Shown here in pieces: positions 35,370 to 42,895 of a DNA stretch of 64,000 bases (the stretch's first letter is position 1; each line of letters begins with the position of its first letter). The DNA comes from Collinsella aerofaciens (GTDB lineage Bacteria > Actinomycetota > Coriobacteriia > Coriobacteriales > Coriobacteriaceae). The position numbers and the translations under genes are program-made. Under the pieces are notes generated by a model. It did no database searches and was not told the DNA's origin. It saw nothing but the letters and a program-made list of their open reading frames with translations. The stretch spans positions 620,001 to 684,000 of the forward strand of contig NAKE01000001.1 of assembly GCA_008680965.1 (NCBI GenBank), in the 5' to 3' direction.

Positions 35370-35387
35370 GAACGTCCCAATGACTAG
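35358..35387. repeat. Half-copy of the GTCCC-core palindromic repeat
   Basis: CTAGTCATT and AATGACTAG flank TAAGAACGTCCC. The 5' arm supplies the last codons and stop of the IIB-like gene. It matches the right half of the element at 59536-59593. Confidence 0.65.
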
Positions 35388-35394
35388 GTAGCAA

Positions 35395-35426
35395 AGCGCC
35401 CGTCGGCGGTGGTGCCGGCGGGCGTT
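35395..35426 (-). terminator. Hairpin between convergent genes
   Basis: AACGCCCGCCGGC pairs with GCCGACGGGCGCT. It lies between the IIB-like gene and galM, which converge, and reading leftward a short TTTGCT follows. Confidence 0.6.
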
Positions 35427-35452
35427 GCTGTGCAATATGTCGCGTTGTGGGC

Positions 35453-36505
35453 CTAGTGCCTCATAAAGTGGTATTCGATCACATTGCTGTATGGGTGACC
35501 CGGGCCCACAATGCCCTGCGGGAACAGCGGCTGGTGCGGCGTGTCGGGGTACATCTCTGCCTCGAGGGCAAAGCCGGCGCCCCAGCTATAGTTGGCATCG
35601 TCCTTGGCGTGCTCGTCGCCCAGCCAATTGCCAGTGTAGAGCTGCACGCCCGGGGCGGTGGTGTAGTAGTCCAGCTCGCGGCCGGTCCACATCTCCTCGA
35701 CATGCAGGGCGCGACGCAGGTTGCGGCCGTACTGATAGCCATCGATGCACAGGCAGTGGTCGTAGCCGCGTGCCTGCTTAATCTGCGGGTCGTCGGCTTC
35801 CATGCCGGGCGCGACGGGGCGCAGCTCACGGAAATCAAACGGCGTGCCCTCAACCGGAGCGATCTCGCCGGTGGGGATGTTCTGCTCGTTGATGGGCAGG
35901 TAGTTGGCAGCGTTGGCAACAAAGAAGTGCTCGCAGTCCATGCCGGCGTTATGGCCGGCAAGGTTAAAGTACGTGTGGTTGGTCATGGACACGTAGGTGG
36001 CGCGGTCGCTCTCGCAGCCATACTCGATGCGAAAGACGCCGGTGCGTGTAACGGTAAACACGGCCGTAAAGGTTCGGTTGCCGGGCAGGCCAAGCTCGCC
36101 ATCCTTAAGCGAGGTGGTCATGCGCACGGCATTGTGGGCCTCGTCGAGTTCAACATCCCATACGCGCTTGTGCAGACCATGCTCAAGATCGCTGTGCAGG
36201 TTGTTGACGCCCTCGTTGGCGGGCATATGCCAGTCCGTGCCGTCGATGGTGATCGTGGCGCCCGCGGTGCGGTTGGCCACGGGGCCGATGGTCGCGCCAA
36301 AGCAAGCGGGGTTGTCAAAGTAATCCTCGAGCTTATCGAAGCCCAGCACCACATCGCGCACGTTGCCGGGGATGTCGGGCACGTCGATGCCCAACACGGT
36401 GGCGCCATAGTCCATAATGCGAACGCAGATCTCGGGCCCGTTGAGGGTGTAACGATGAACGGGGGTACCGCACGGCGCGGTGCCGAAAAGCTCGGAAGTG
36501 ATCAT
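35453..36505 (-). CDS. galM: Aldose 1-epimerase (galactose mutarotase)
   Basis: 350 residues from MITSELFGTAPCG. It interconverts alpha and beta galactose before GalK. Conserved blocks: GATIGPVANRTAGATITIDG, NNLHSDLEHGLHKRVWDV, the catalytic His in VSMTNHTYFNLAGH, and the Glu near GFALEAEMYPDTPHQP. The ATG at 36505 has AGGAA upstream. It is transcribed away from the divergent DeoR-type regulator. Confidence 0.92.
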   Translation of the reverse strand: MITSELFGTAPCGTPVHRYTLNGPEICVRIMDYGATVLGIDVPDIPGNVRDVVLGFDKLEDYFDNPACFGATIGPVANRTAGATITIDGTDWHMPANEGVNNLHSDLEHGLHKRVWDVELDEAHNAVRMTTSLKDGELGLPGNRTFTAVFTVTRTGVFRIEYGCESDRATYVSMTNHTYFNLAGHNAGMDCEHFFVANAANYLPINEQNIPTGEIAPVEGTPFDFRELRPVAPGMEADDPQIKQARGYDHCLCIDGYQYGRNLRRALHVEEMWTGRELDYYTTAPGVQLYTGNWLGDEHAKDDANYSWGAGFALEAEMYPDTPHQPLFPQGIVGPGHPYSNVIEYHFMRH

Positions 36506-36654
36506 TTGGTTCCTAACATCGAGATATTTCGGACAAACTGTAGCGCGAACAGGCGAGATTATCACTACACCCCACTAAAGCAGGGGGTATTTTTCTCAAA
36601 AAAGTGATGATTGGAGCTGTGCGGGCGTTCATTTCTGACGCGCGCGAGTCTGAT

Positions 36655-36677
36655 ACAATTTGTTCGTTATTGTTTGA
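36655..36677 (+). promoter_or_regulatory. Direct-repeat motif upstream of the DeoR gene
   Basis: TTTGTTCGTTATTGTTTGA contains two TTGTTY units about one helical turn apart. Similar spaced TGTTTGA units occur before lacF (54007-54104) and, inverted, before lacA (55968-55985). It may be a LacR-type operator. Confidence 0.4.
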
Positions 36678-36710
36678 ATTGACGTGAGCGTGGAACAGCG
36701 AGGACTCATC

Positions 36711-37475
36711 GTGATTAAAGCGGAGCGACAGGATAAGGTTCGGCAGCTGCTCGAGGAACAGGGAACGGTCTCGGTCAAGGAGATTTCGGATGCGTTAGGT
36801 GTCTCGGATATGACGATCCGCCGTGACCTTGAGGAGCTTGCGAGCCTGGGCGAGATCGAGCGCGTGCACGGCGGAGCCCGCAGTGCGCAGGTCCGTCCAC
36901 ACGCTATGCTGCGCCATGAGTATTCGCACAGCGAAAAGCGCACGAAGCATGCCGAGGAAAAGTTGCAGATTGCGCGCCGTTCTGTGGAACTTATCGAGGA
37001 AGGCTCGACCATCTTTTTGGGCACGGGCACCACGGTTGAGCAGATGGCCTCGATGCTGCCGGCGTTTCGCCTGCGCATTGTGACCAATTCGCTTTCGGTG
37101 TTTAACCTGCTCGAGGCGCGCGAAGACTGCGACCTGTGCCTGGTGGGCGGCATGTACCGTCGCCGCACCGCCGCTTTTGTGGGACCAACGGCCGAGGATA
37201 CCCTGCGTGCGCTGGGCATCGACGCGGCGTTTATCGGTGCCAACGGCATTCTGGACGGCGACGTGTCTACATCCAATATGGAAGAGGGCCGCATCCAGCA
37301 GCTCGCCTTTAGCAAGGCCGACTCGCGCTATCTGATCGCCGACTCCAGCAAGATCGGCAAGCGCGACTTCTACACCTTCTGCCGCCTGGACAATTTGGAC
37401 GCCGTGGTGTGCGAGCCGGGTATTACCGCCGAAGATCGTGCCGCCATCGAGGAGCACACGCAGGTTATTTGCTAA
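36711..37475 (+). CDS. DeoR-family sugar regulator (LacR-like)
   Basis: 254 residues. GTG at 36711 has CGAGGA 6 nt upstream and gives the usual IKAERQDKVRQLL start; GTG at 36684 is possible. The HTH (GTVSVKEISDALGVSDMTIRRDLEELASLGEIERVHGGA) and the sugar-phosphate domain (FLGTGTTVEQMASML, FIGANGILDGDVSTSN) are intact. LacR regulators of tagatose-pathway operons are DeoR-type and respond to tagatose-6-P; this is the only DeoR protein in the window. Confidence 0.88.
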   Translation: MIKAERQDKVRQLLEEQGTVSVKEISDALGVSDMTIRRDLEELASLGEIERVHGGARSAQVRPHAMLRHEYSHSEKRTKHAEEKLQIARRSVELIEEGSTIFLGTGTTVEQMASMLPAFRLRIVTNSLSVFNLLEAREDCDLCLVGGMYRRRTAAFVGPTAEDTLRALGIDAAFIGANGILDGDVSTSNMEEGRIQQLAFSKADSRYLIADSSKIGKRDFYTFCRLDNLDAVVCEPGITAEDRAAIEEHTQVIC

Positions 37476-37499
37476 CTAGCGCAGTAGACGATACTTCTG

Positions 37500-37521
37500 C
37501 CCCTGCCGGCGCAGGGGTTAT
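37500..37521 (+). terminator. Short hairpin after the DeoR gene
   Basis: CCCCTGC-CGGC-GCAGGGG, followed by TTATC. Confidence 0.5.
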
Positions 37522-37530
37522 CGCTTCACG

Positions 37531-37646
37531 TTGACGCGCAGAATGACACATAAAAGTTAAAACGCCATTTTGCGCGTCAAAAAATATGACATGTAAAACT
37601 TTGCGCGTCATTTTACGTGTCAACGAGATGCGATTTGACGCGCAAA
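37531..37646. repeat. Four TTGACGCGCA repeats in both orientations
   Basis: TTGACGCGCA at 37531 and 37635, and its inverse TTGCGCGTCA at 37570 and 37601, lie within 116 bp of AT-rich sequence. They form nested palindromes. No protein gene is evident here. Confidence 0.6.
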
Positions 37647-37738
37647 TAGGAATTCGCGGGCGCTCGGAAGATCGATGGAGTTCGTGAACCTGCAACTTGG
37701 TTGGGTAGCGTACGAAGTCCTCCAGCGGGACCGGATAT

Positions 37739-37798
37739 AGTTTCGGTATCATTTCGGTATCAAATGATACCGAAAGTATGTTCGTGATACCGAAAACT
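37739..37798. repeat. Nested TTTCGGTATCA palindromes
   Basis: TTTCGGTATC occurs twice in direct order and its inverse GATACCGAAA twice, so that an inner perfect palindrome is nested in an outer imperfect one. This looks like a regulator binding region that no longer has an adjacent gene. Confidence 0.55.
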
Positions 37799-37850
37799 AG
37801 AAACCATGGTTCATAACTGCTTGGAAAGTTCGGATTTGACTATCTTATTG

Positions 37851-37985
37851 TCTTGATCTGTAACAGGTAGACGGTCGAAAGTGGGCTACGTGTTACAGAT
37901 TTAGATATTTCTGCTCGGGCGTTCTGTTTGTCTCGATTTGTAACAGCTGGGGCCGAAATACTCGGCTAGATGTTACAGATCGAGA
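37851..37985. repeat. Tandem pair 1 of the TGTAACA/TGTTACA palindrome
   Basis: Two units, 37851-37906 and 37931-37985. Each has ends of the form TCTCGATCTGTAACAG and TGTTACAGATCGAGA and an inner stem around CCGA...TCGG. They are joined by a linker (TTTCTGCTCGGGCGTTCTGT) that is repeated exactly in pair 2. They lie between the deoR gene and the convergent lacG. Confidence 0.8.
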
Positions 37986-38011
37986 TAAACGGCCCGCACG
38001 GGCTCACCAAA

Positions 38012-38057
38012 AACAAAAAGGCCGCATGCGAACCCGTGGAGGGATTCGCATGCGGCC
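38012..38057 (-). terminator. Terminator of the first lacE-lacG operon
   Basis: The 13-bp arms GGCCGCATGCGAA and TTCGCATGCGGCC have a 12-nt loop; leftward they are followed by TTTTTGTTTTT. Confidence 0.9.
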
Positions 38058-38079
38058 GACAGGGGATACGCGGCTGAAG

Positions 38080-39501
38080 TTAGGCCATGAGCAGGCCGGT
38101 CTCCGCGACGTTCTTGTACCAGTACGCGCTCGCCTTGGGATAGCGCTTCTGGGTCTCAAAGTCGATGTAGAACAGGCCATAGCGCTTGTTATAGCCGTTG
38201 GTCCAGGAGAACTGATCCTGCAGCGACCACACAAAGTAGCCGTCGACGTTCACGCCGCCGTCGATTGCCTTGAGGATCCACGCGAGATGCTGACGCATGT
38301 AGTCGATGCGAGGGGCGTCGTCGATAAAGCCGTCCTCAAAGTCGTCCTTATAGCCCATGCCGTTCTCAGTGATGTAGATCTTCTTGTAGTTGGGGTAATC
38401 GTTCTTAATGCGGAGCAGCAGGTCGTACAGGCCCTCGGGATAGATGATCCAGTCCCAATCGGTGGTGGGTACGCCTTCGCGCACGCATGACTCGCCCACG
38501 CCCTTGAGGAACCAGCGAGAGGAGCCCTTGTCGCCGGTGCCATTGTGGTTGATGTCGTTTTCGCCCTCGGCGGCACGCAGGAACTGGCACTTGTAGGTGT
38601 TGACGCCCAGGCAATCGTTGTAGGGGAGCGCGGCGGTCAGTGCGGCGATGTCCTCGTTGCGGACGTCGAGCTCGCCGCCGGCGATATGGGCCAGCTTGGT
38701 CGCAGCCTCCATGGTATCGGCTGCATAGTGGCCGCGGAAGGTGGCGTCGAGTACCCAGCGGTTGTTGATGACGTCGGCCATGCGAGCTGCCTCGCAGTCG
38801 GCGGCGTTGTTGGGGTCGAGGGGATATTTGGGCTCCAGGTTCTGGACAATGCCGATCTCGCCCTCAAAGCCGCCCTCATGGAAAGCGACGACAGCCTTGG
38901 CGTGGGCCACCATCATGTTGTGCATGAGCTGGAAGGCCTTGTCCAGGCGGTACTTCTCGCCGTGCGGCCAGTTGCCGACGATAAAGCTGCCCTCGGCGGT
39001 CGCGGGAATCTCGTTAAAGGTGAACCAGTGCTTGACTTCGGTGAACTCGGCAAAGCAGAACTTGGCGTACTCGACAAAGGCGTCGATGGTCGTGCGCGTC
39101 AGGAAGCCCTCGCCGCCGTCCTGGTAGAAGGCCTCGGGCGTATCGAAGTGATCGAGCGTGACATAGGGGATAACGCCAGCTTTGTTGCAGGCGGCGAAAA
39201 GCTCGTGATAGAAAGCGACGCCCTCGGGGTTAATCTCACCGGTGCCGTTGGGGAAGATACGGCTCCAAGCGATGGAGACGCGAATACCGTTGATGCCGAA
39301 GCGCTGGCACAAGTCGATATCGACCGGGTACTTGTTGTAGAAATCGCTTGCGGGATCGGGGGAGAAGCGACCCTGAGCTGCCAGGAAATCGTCCCAGGGC
39401 ACTTTGCCCTTGCCGTGCGTACGGGTCTCGCCCTCAACCTGGTAAGCGGCGGTGGCGCCGCCAAACACAAAGCCGTCGGGGAACTGCATGGGGTTGGTCA
39501 T
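38080..39501 (-). CDS. lacG: 6-phospho-beta-galactosidase (GH1), module A
   Basis: 473 residues. GH1 enzyme with the acid/base Glu in WFTFNEI and the nucleophile in IYITENGMG. The phosphate-binding triad of 6-phospho-glycosidases appears as QFSWTNGYNKRYG (Ser, then Lys at +7 and Tyr at +9). The Trp after the Ser is the residue found in LacG rather than in 6-phospho-beta-glucosidases. AAAGGA precedes the start. It follows lacE by 75 bp in one operon. The substrate is probably lactose-6-P or a related galactoside-6-P. Confidence 0.9.
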   Translation of the reverse strand: MTNPMQFPDGFVFGGATAAYQVEGETRTHGKGKVPWDDFLAAQGRFSPDPASDFYNKYPVDIDLCQRFGINGIRVSIAWSRIFPNGTGEINPEGVAFYHELFAACNKAGVIPYVTLDHFDTPEAFYQDGGEGFLTRTTIDAFVEYAKFCFAEFTEVKHWFTFNEIPATAEGSFIVGNWPHGEKYRLDKAFQLMHNMMVAHAKAVVAFHEGGFEGEIGIVQNLEPKYPLDPNNAADCEAARMADVINNRWVLDATFRGHYAADTMEAATKLAHIAGGELDVRNEDIAALTAALPYNDCLGVNTYKCQFLRAAEGENDINHNGTGDKGSSRWFLKGVGESCVREGVPTTDWDWIIYPEGLYDLLLRIKNDYPNYKKIYITENGMGYKDDFEDGFIDDAPRIDYMRQHLAWILKAIDGGVNVDGYFVWSLQDQFSWTNGYNKRYGLFYIDFETQKRYPKASAYWYKNVAETGLLMA

Positions 39502-39576
39502 GAGTCATCCTTTCTGTGGGATAGGAATAGGGAGAGGTGCCCGAACTGGGGATTCGGGCATCAACAGAGGGAGGAG

Positions 39577-41355
39577 CTAGTCGAGGTTCTCGCGGAGCCA
39601 CTTGATGGCGCCAGCGGGGTCGCGGGTAAGGTCGATATATTCCTTACCGCGGGGAGCGAGCAGCTTAATGCCCAGGCGATCGGTGTCGGCCTTCATGTCG
39701 TTGTAGTAGCTACGAACCTGCGGGGCGAGCACGATGACGTCGTACTGATCCATGATGGCAGTGTGCTGGCCATAGGCGCCTGCGGAGGAAGCGATGTTCT
39801 CTCCGGTCTGTGCGGCACCTTCCTTGATGGCGTTGGCGAGCATGGCAGAGGTGCCGGCGCCGGCGCACAGGACGAGGACCTTCAGGCCATCGACATCCTT
39901 CTTGGCGGATGCATCGGCAGCGGGCTCGGGCTGATCGGCGACAGGCTTGCTGTCGGCGGCGGCAGCGGTCGTCTCGACGGAAGCGGTAGCCTGCTCGACA
40001 GCGGGCGCAGGGGCGTTGGCGGCGATGGCGGCGGCACCATCGGACTCGAGACCCAGCTCGGCGGCGCGCTCGGCCTCCTGGTCGCAGAGCAGCTTATCGT
40101 ATGCCTTCAAGAACGGAAGGTAGATGATGGCGTCCAGCAAGATGATAATCGCGACAAATACCAGGGCGATAAGCTGGAAGTTCGTGGTGATGAAGATGCC
40201 GATGGGGGCAGGGGTAGCCCAAGGCACCACGAAGGAGAAGCCGTTCATGCCCACGTTATCGATAAAGAACTTGGCAACACTCACGTTGACGCAACCGGCG
40301 GCAACAAAGGGGACGAGCATGTAGGGGTTAAGGATCATCGGCGCGCCAAAGAGCAGCGGCTCGTTGACAGCAAAGGCAACAGGAACAATCGAGGCCTTAC
40401 CGACGGCCTTGAGCTGCTTGGACTTCATAAAGAGAATCAGCAGAAGCGGCACGATGAACGTGGCGCCGGTGCCGCCGAACTCACCCACGAGCGACATGTT
40501 AAAGGTGAGGGAGTGGGCGGGGTGACCACCGGCCAGCAGAACCTGCAGGTTCTCGGCCTGATTGGCAAGACGGATGGGGTCGATGCCCGGCTGGACGATC
40601 GAGGGGCCGTGGACGCCGATGAACCAGAAGAACGCGGTGGCTGCCTGGATAAGGATAAGGCCAGGATAGGTTTCTGCAGCGGTAAAGAGCGGGGAGAGCA
40701 GTTTGATAAGCAGCTCGGAGAACGGAACGCCCATGAGGTTGCGCACGACGACATCGATGATGCCGCAGATGATGACGGCGCCGCCAAAGGGAATAATGTC
40801 GCGGAAGTTCTGAGCGATGGCGCCTGGGACCTCCTTGGGCAGCTTAATGGTCAGATCGCGCGAGACGCAGAACTTATAGACCCAAACGGTAATGAACGCG
40901 GCGATATAGGCCGAGAACAGACCGCGCGTACCCATGCTGGTGCAATCGAAGACCGAAAGTTCGGAGCCGTTGAACTTGGTGGTGAACTGCGTAACAGCGA
41001 GCAAAAGCATGCTGCACTGGGCGGCAACCATGGTGGAGCCGTCGTTGAGCACTTTGCCGGCAGGCATGCGACGGTTCATGGAAGCCGTAAAGTTCTTGGC
41101 AGTGGTGCCGGCAACCATGATGCCCATGACGCCCATGGTGAAGTTGTACAGCTTGTTGCACCAGTCGATGAGCGGCTGGGGCAGCGTGATGCCAACTACG
41201 CCAGGAAGGGTGGCAATCAGTAGGAAGATCGAAGAAGTGAGGACGATGGGCATGCACCCAAGGAATCCGTCCTTAATGGCCTGGAGGTAGATGTTCCTCG
41301 AGATTTTCTCAAAGAACGGTTGATGCTTTTCGAGCATCTTTACGATGGCGTCCAT
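39577..41355 (-). CDS. lacE: Lactose-family PTS EIICB, module A
   Basis: 592 residues. The N-terminus KHQPFFEKISRNIYLQAIKDGFLGCMPIVL and FWFIGVHGPSIVQPGIDP are LacE/CelB EIIC signatures. A long Ala/Pro-rich linker leads to a LacE-type EIIB with phospho-Cys497 in VLVLCAGAGTSAMLANA. AAGGAG lies 5-6 nt before the ATG. It has no EIIA domain, so it probably depends on LacF (54190). It is divergent from the LacI gene at 41632. Confidence 0.92.
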   Translation of the reverse strand: MDAIVKMLEKHQPFFEKISRNIYLQAIKDGFLGCMPIVLTSSIFLLIATLPGVVGITLPQPLIDWCNKLYNFTMGVMGIMVAGTTAKNFTASMNRRMPAGKVLNDGSTMVAAQCSMLLLAVTQFTTKFNGSELSVFDCTSMGTRGLFSAYIAAFITVWVYKFCVSRDLTIKLPKEVPGAIAQNFRDIIPFGGAVIICGIIDVVVRNLMGVPFSELLIKLLSPLFTAAETYPGLILIQAATAFFWFIGVHGPSIVQPGIDPIRLANQAENLQVLLAGGHPAHSLTFNMSLVGEFGGTGATFIVPLLLILFMKSKQLKAVGKASIVPVAFAVNEPLLFGAPMILNPYMLVPFVAAGCVNVSVAKFFIDNVGMNGFSFVVPWATPAPIGIFITTNFQLIALVFVAIIILLDAIIYLPFLKAYDKLLCDQEAERAAELGLESDGAAAIAANAPAPAVEQATASVETTAAAADSKPVADQPEPAADASAKKDVDGLKVLVLCAGAGTSAMLANAIKEGAAQTGENIASSAGAYGQHTAIMDQYDVIVLAPQVRSYYNDMKADTDRLGIKLLAPRGKEYIDLTRDPAGAIKWLRENLD

Positions 41356-41459
41356 AGAGCTCCTTTGCTGTTCGATGCGCGATGCATGTGGATGGAACTG
41401 GTCGTCGATGGATGGTCAGGACTGCCCGGAAACCTTCCTGCTTAAGGAAGGCATTGCGA

Positions 41460-41500
41460 AATGACAACGTTGTCATTTCGTTAATGACAATGTAAGACAT
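41460..41500. promoter_or_regulatory. LacI-family operators, module A
   Basis: AATGACAACGTTGTCATT (41460-41477) is a perfect 18-bp palindrome with the central CG typical of LacI-family sites. A second weaker copy, AATGACAATGTAAGACAT, is at 41483-41500. They lie between lacE and the divergent LacI gene. Confidence 0.8.
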
Positions 41501-41631
41501 TTTTGGAAGAGCAACAAGGATATACGGGTGAGCGGTCGATATTGTCCGGTAAACGGTTGATTTGTCAGTCGGGCAGGTAGTGTATGCTAGAACGCAAAAA
41601 AACAAGCGATGCAAAACCGACTGGAGAAGTA

Positions 41632-42642
41632 GTGGCAACGATGGATAAGAAAAGTGTCTCAATGAATGATGTGGCAGTTGCCGCCGGCGTTTCTCTCAAG
41701 ACGGTGTCGCGTGTGATCAACGAGCCCGATAGCGTGCGAGAGTCGACACGCGATAAGGTCCATTCGGCCATGGAGGCGCTCGGGTTTCGAGCCAACTTTG
41801 CCGCGCGTTCGCTCAAGTTGGGCCGTTACGGGTGTATCGGCGTGGTGCTGTTCCACTTGTCAGGCGGTGCCGTGGACATGATTGACGGTATCGCCGATGC
41901 CGCCGAAGAACGCGGCTTTGCGCTCACGATGATCAAAAAGCGGGCGGGGGAGAAGATGACCCTTGCCGAAGCGGCGCGTAGGATGTCGCAGCTTCCCGTC
42001 GACGGCATGATCTTCAATCTGCGCCAGATGGTCGATGACTTTGATACCTTTGAGGCGCCGAAAGACCTCAAGACGGTGATTATCACGCCGATGGAGCATC
42101 CTGCCTGCTCTACCGTTAGTGACGATCAAGAGGGTGGTGCGCGCATGGCGTGCGAGTACTTCTTAAATCGTGGGCACAAGAACGTATACTTCGTCTCTGG
42201 TAAGAAAAAGGCGCTGTCGAGCCAGTGTCGTATGAAAGGTTGGCGTGCGGCACTCGAGACGCGTGGCATTGAGCCGCCCGAGCCTCTGCAAGGCGATTGG
42301 AATGCGGATAGTGGCTATGCTGCGGGCCTTGTGCTTGCCGATAAACCCGATTGTACGGCGGTCCTCGCTGCTAACGACTGCATGGCAAACGGCGTGATGA
42401 TGGCTCTACGTGACAAAGGGCTCAGTGTGCCCGACGACGTGTCCGTGATCGGCTTCGACGATGAGCTCTACAAGACGATTCCCAACTCGATTCTGACGTC
42501 GGTGAAGTTTCGCCACCGCGAGCTGGGCGTCCGTGCGCTTAACGAAGTCGTCGCCGGTCTGGAAGCCCCGAGCTCCAGAAGCCGTACGCTCGTCTCGGGC
42601 GTGCTGGTCGAGCGTTCCAGCGTAAAGGACCTGCGGGCGTAG
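41632..42642 (+). CDS. LacI-family regulator, module A
   Basis: 336 residues from GTG at 41632 with GGAG 5 nt upstream; ATG at 41584 is open but has a poorer SD. The HTH is SMNDVAVAAGVSLKTVSRVINEPDSV, so the two operator-reading positions (LacI 17/18) are Leu-Lys. The hinge ANFAARSLKLG and a periplasmic-binding-like core follow (IGFDDELYKTIPNSILTSVKFR). Likely represses the adjacent lacE-lacG. Confidence 0.9.
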   Translation: MATMDKKSVSMNDVAVAAGVSLKTVSRVINEPDSVRESTRDKVHSAMEALGFRANFAARSLKLGRYGCIGVVLFHLSGGAVDMIDGIADAAEERGFALTMIKKRAGEKMTLAEAARRMSQLPVDGMIFNLRQMVDDFDTFEAPKDLKTVIITPMEHPACSTVSDDQEGGARMACEYFLNRGHKNVYFVSGKKKALSSQCRMKGWRAALETRGIEPPEPLQGDWNADSGYAAGLVLADKPDCTAVLAANDCMANGVMMALRDKGLSVPDDVSVIGFDDELYKTIPNSILTSVKFRHRELGVRALNEVVAGLEAPSSRSRTLVSGVLVERSSVKDLRA

Positions 42643-42660
42643 GGTTTTTCGGCCCGTTCG

Positions 42661-42795
42661 TCTCAATCTGTAACAGTTAGGACCGAAAAACTCAGCTAAA
42701 TATTACAGATTGAGATATTTCTGCTCGGGCGTTCTGTTTGTCTCGATCTGTAACAGCTAGGATCCAAAAACTCGGCTAGATGTTACAGATTGAGA
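42661..42795. repeat. Tandem pair 2 of the TGTAACA/TGTTACA palindrome
   Basis: Units 42661-42716 and 42741-42795, with the same linker as pair 1. They lie between the LacI gene of module A and the convergent lacE of module B. Confidence 0.8.
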
Positions 42796-42824
42796 TGAAC
42801 AGGAGGGCGGGTGCGGTCTAAACA

Positions 42825-42866
42825 AAATGGCCCGCGCATCACGCATCGATGCATGGGCCATTTTTT
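42825..42866. terminator. Bidirectional terminator between convergent genes
   Basis: AAAATGGCCC pairs with GGGCCATTTT. Rightward the stem is followed by TTTTTTG-type sequence; leftward by TTTTGTTT. It serves the LacI gene (left) and lacE of module B (right). Confidence 0.8.
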
Positions 42867-42895
42867 GTCTGCGAGCGGCAGGCGGCGTCAGCGTC

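Noticed and set aside
37465..37752. 95-codon minus-strand frame beginning MIPKLYPVPLEDFVRYP
   Set aside because: The first 35 residues look somewhat protein-like, but the frame then runs through the TTGACGCGCA repeats and the DeoR stop region and has no SD. At most a decayed fragment.
38545..41223. 892-codon open frame on the plus strand
   Set aside because: Antisense to lacG and lacE of module A, both of which are clear; Gly/Asp/Val-rich translation without any domain.
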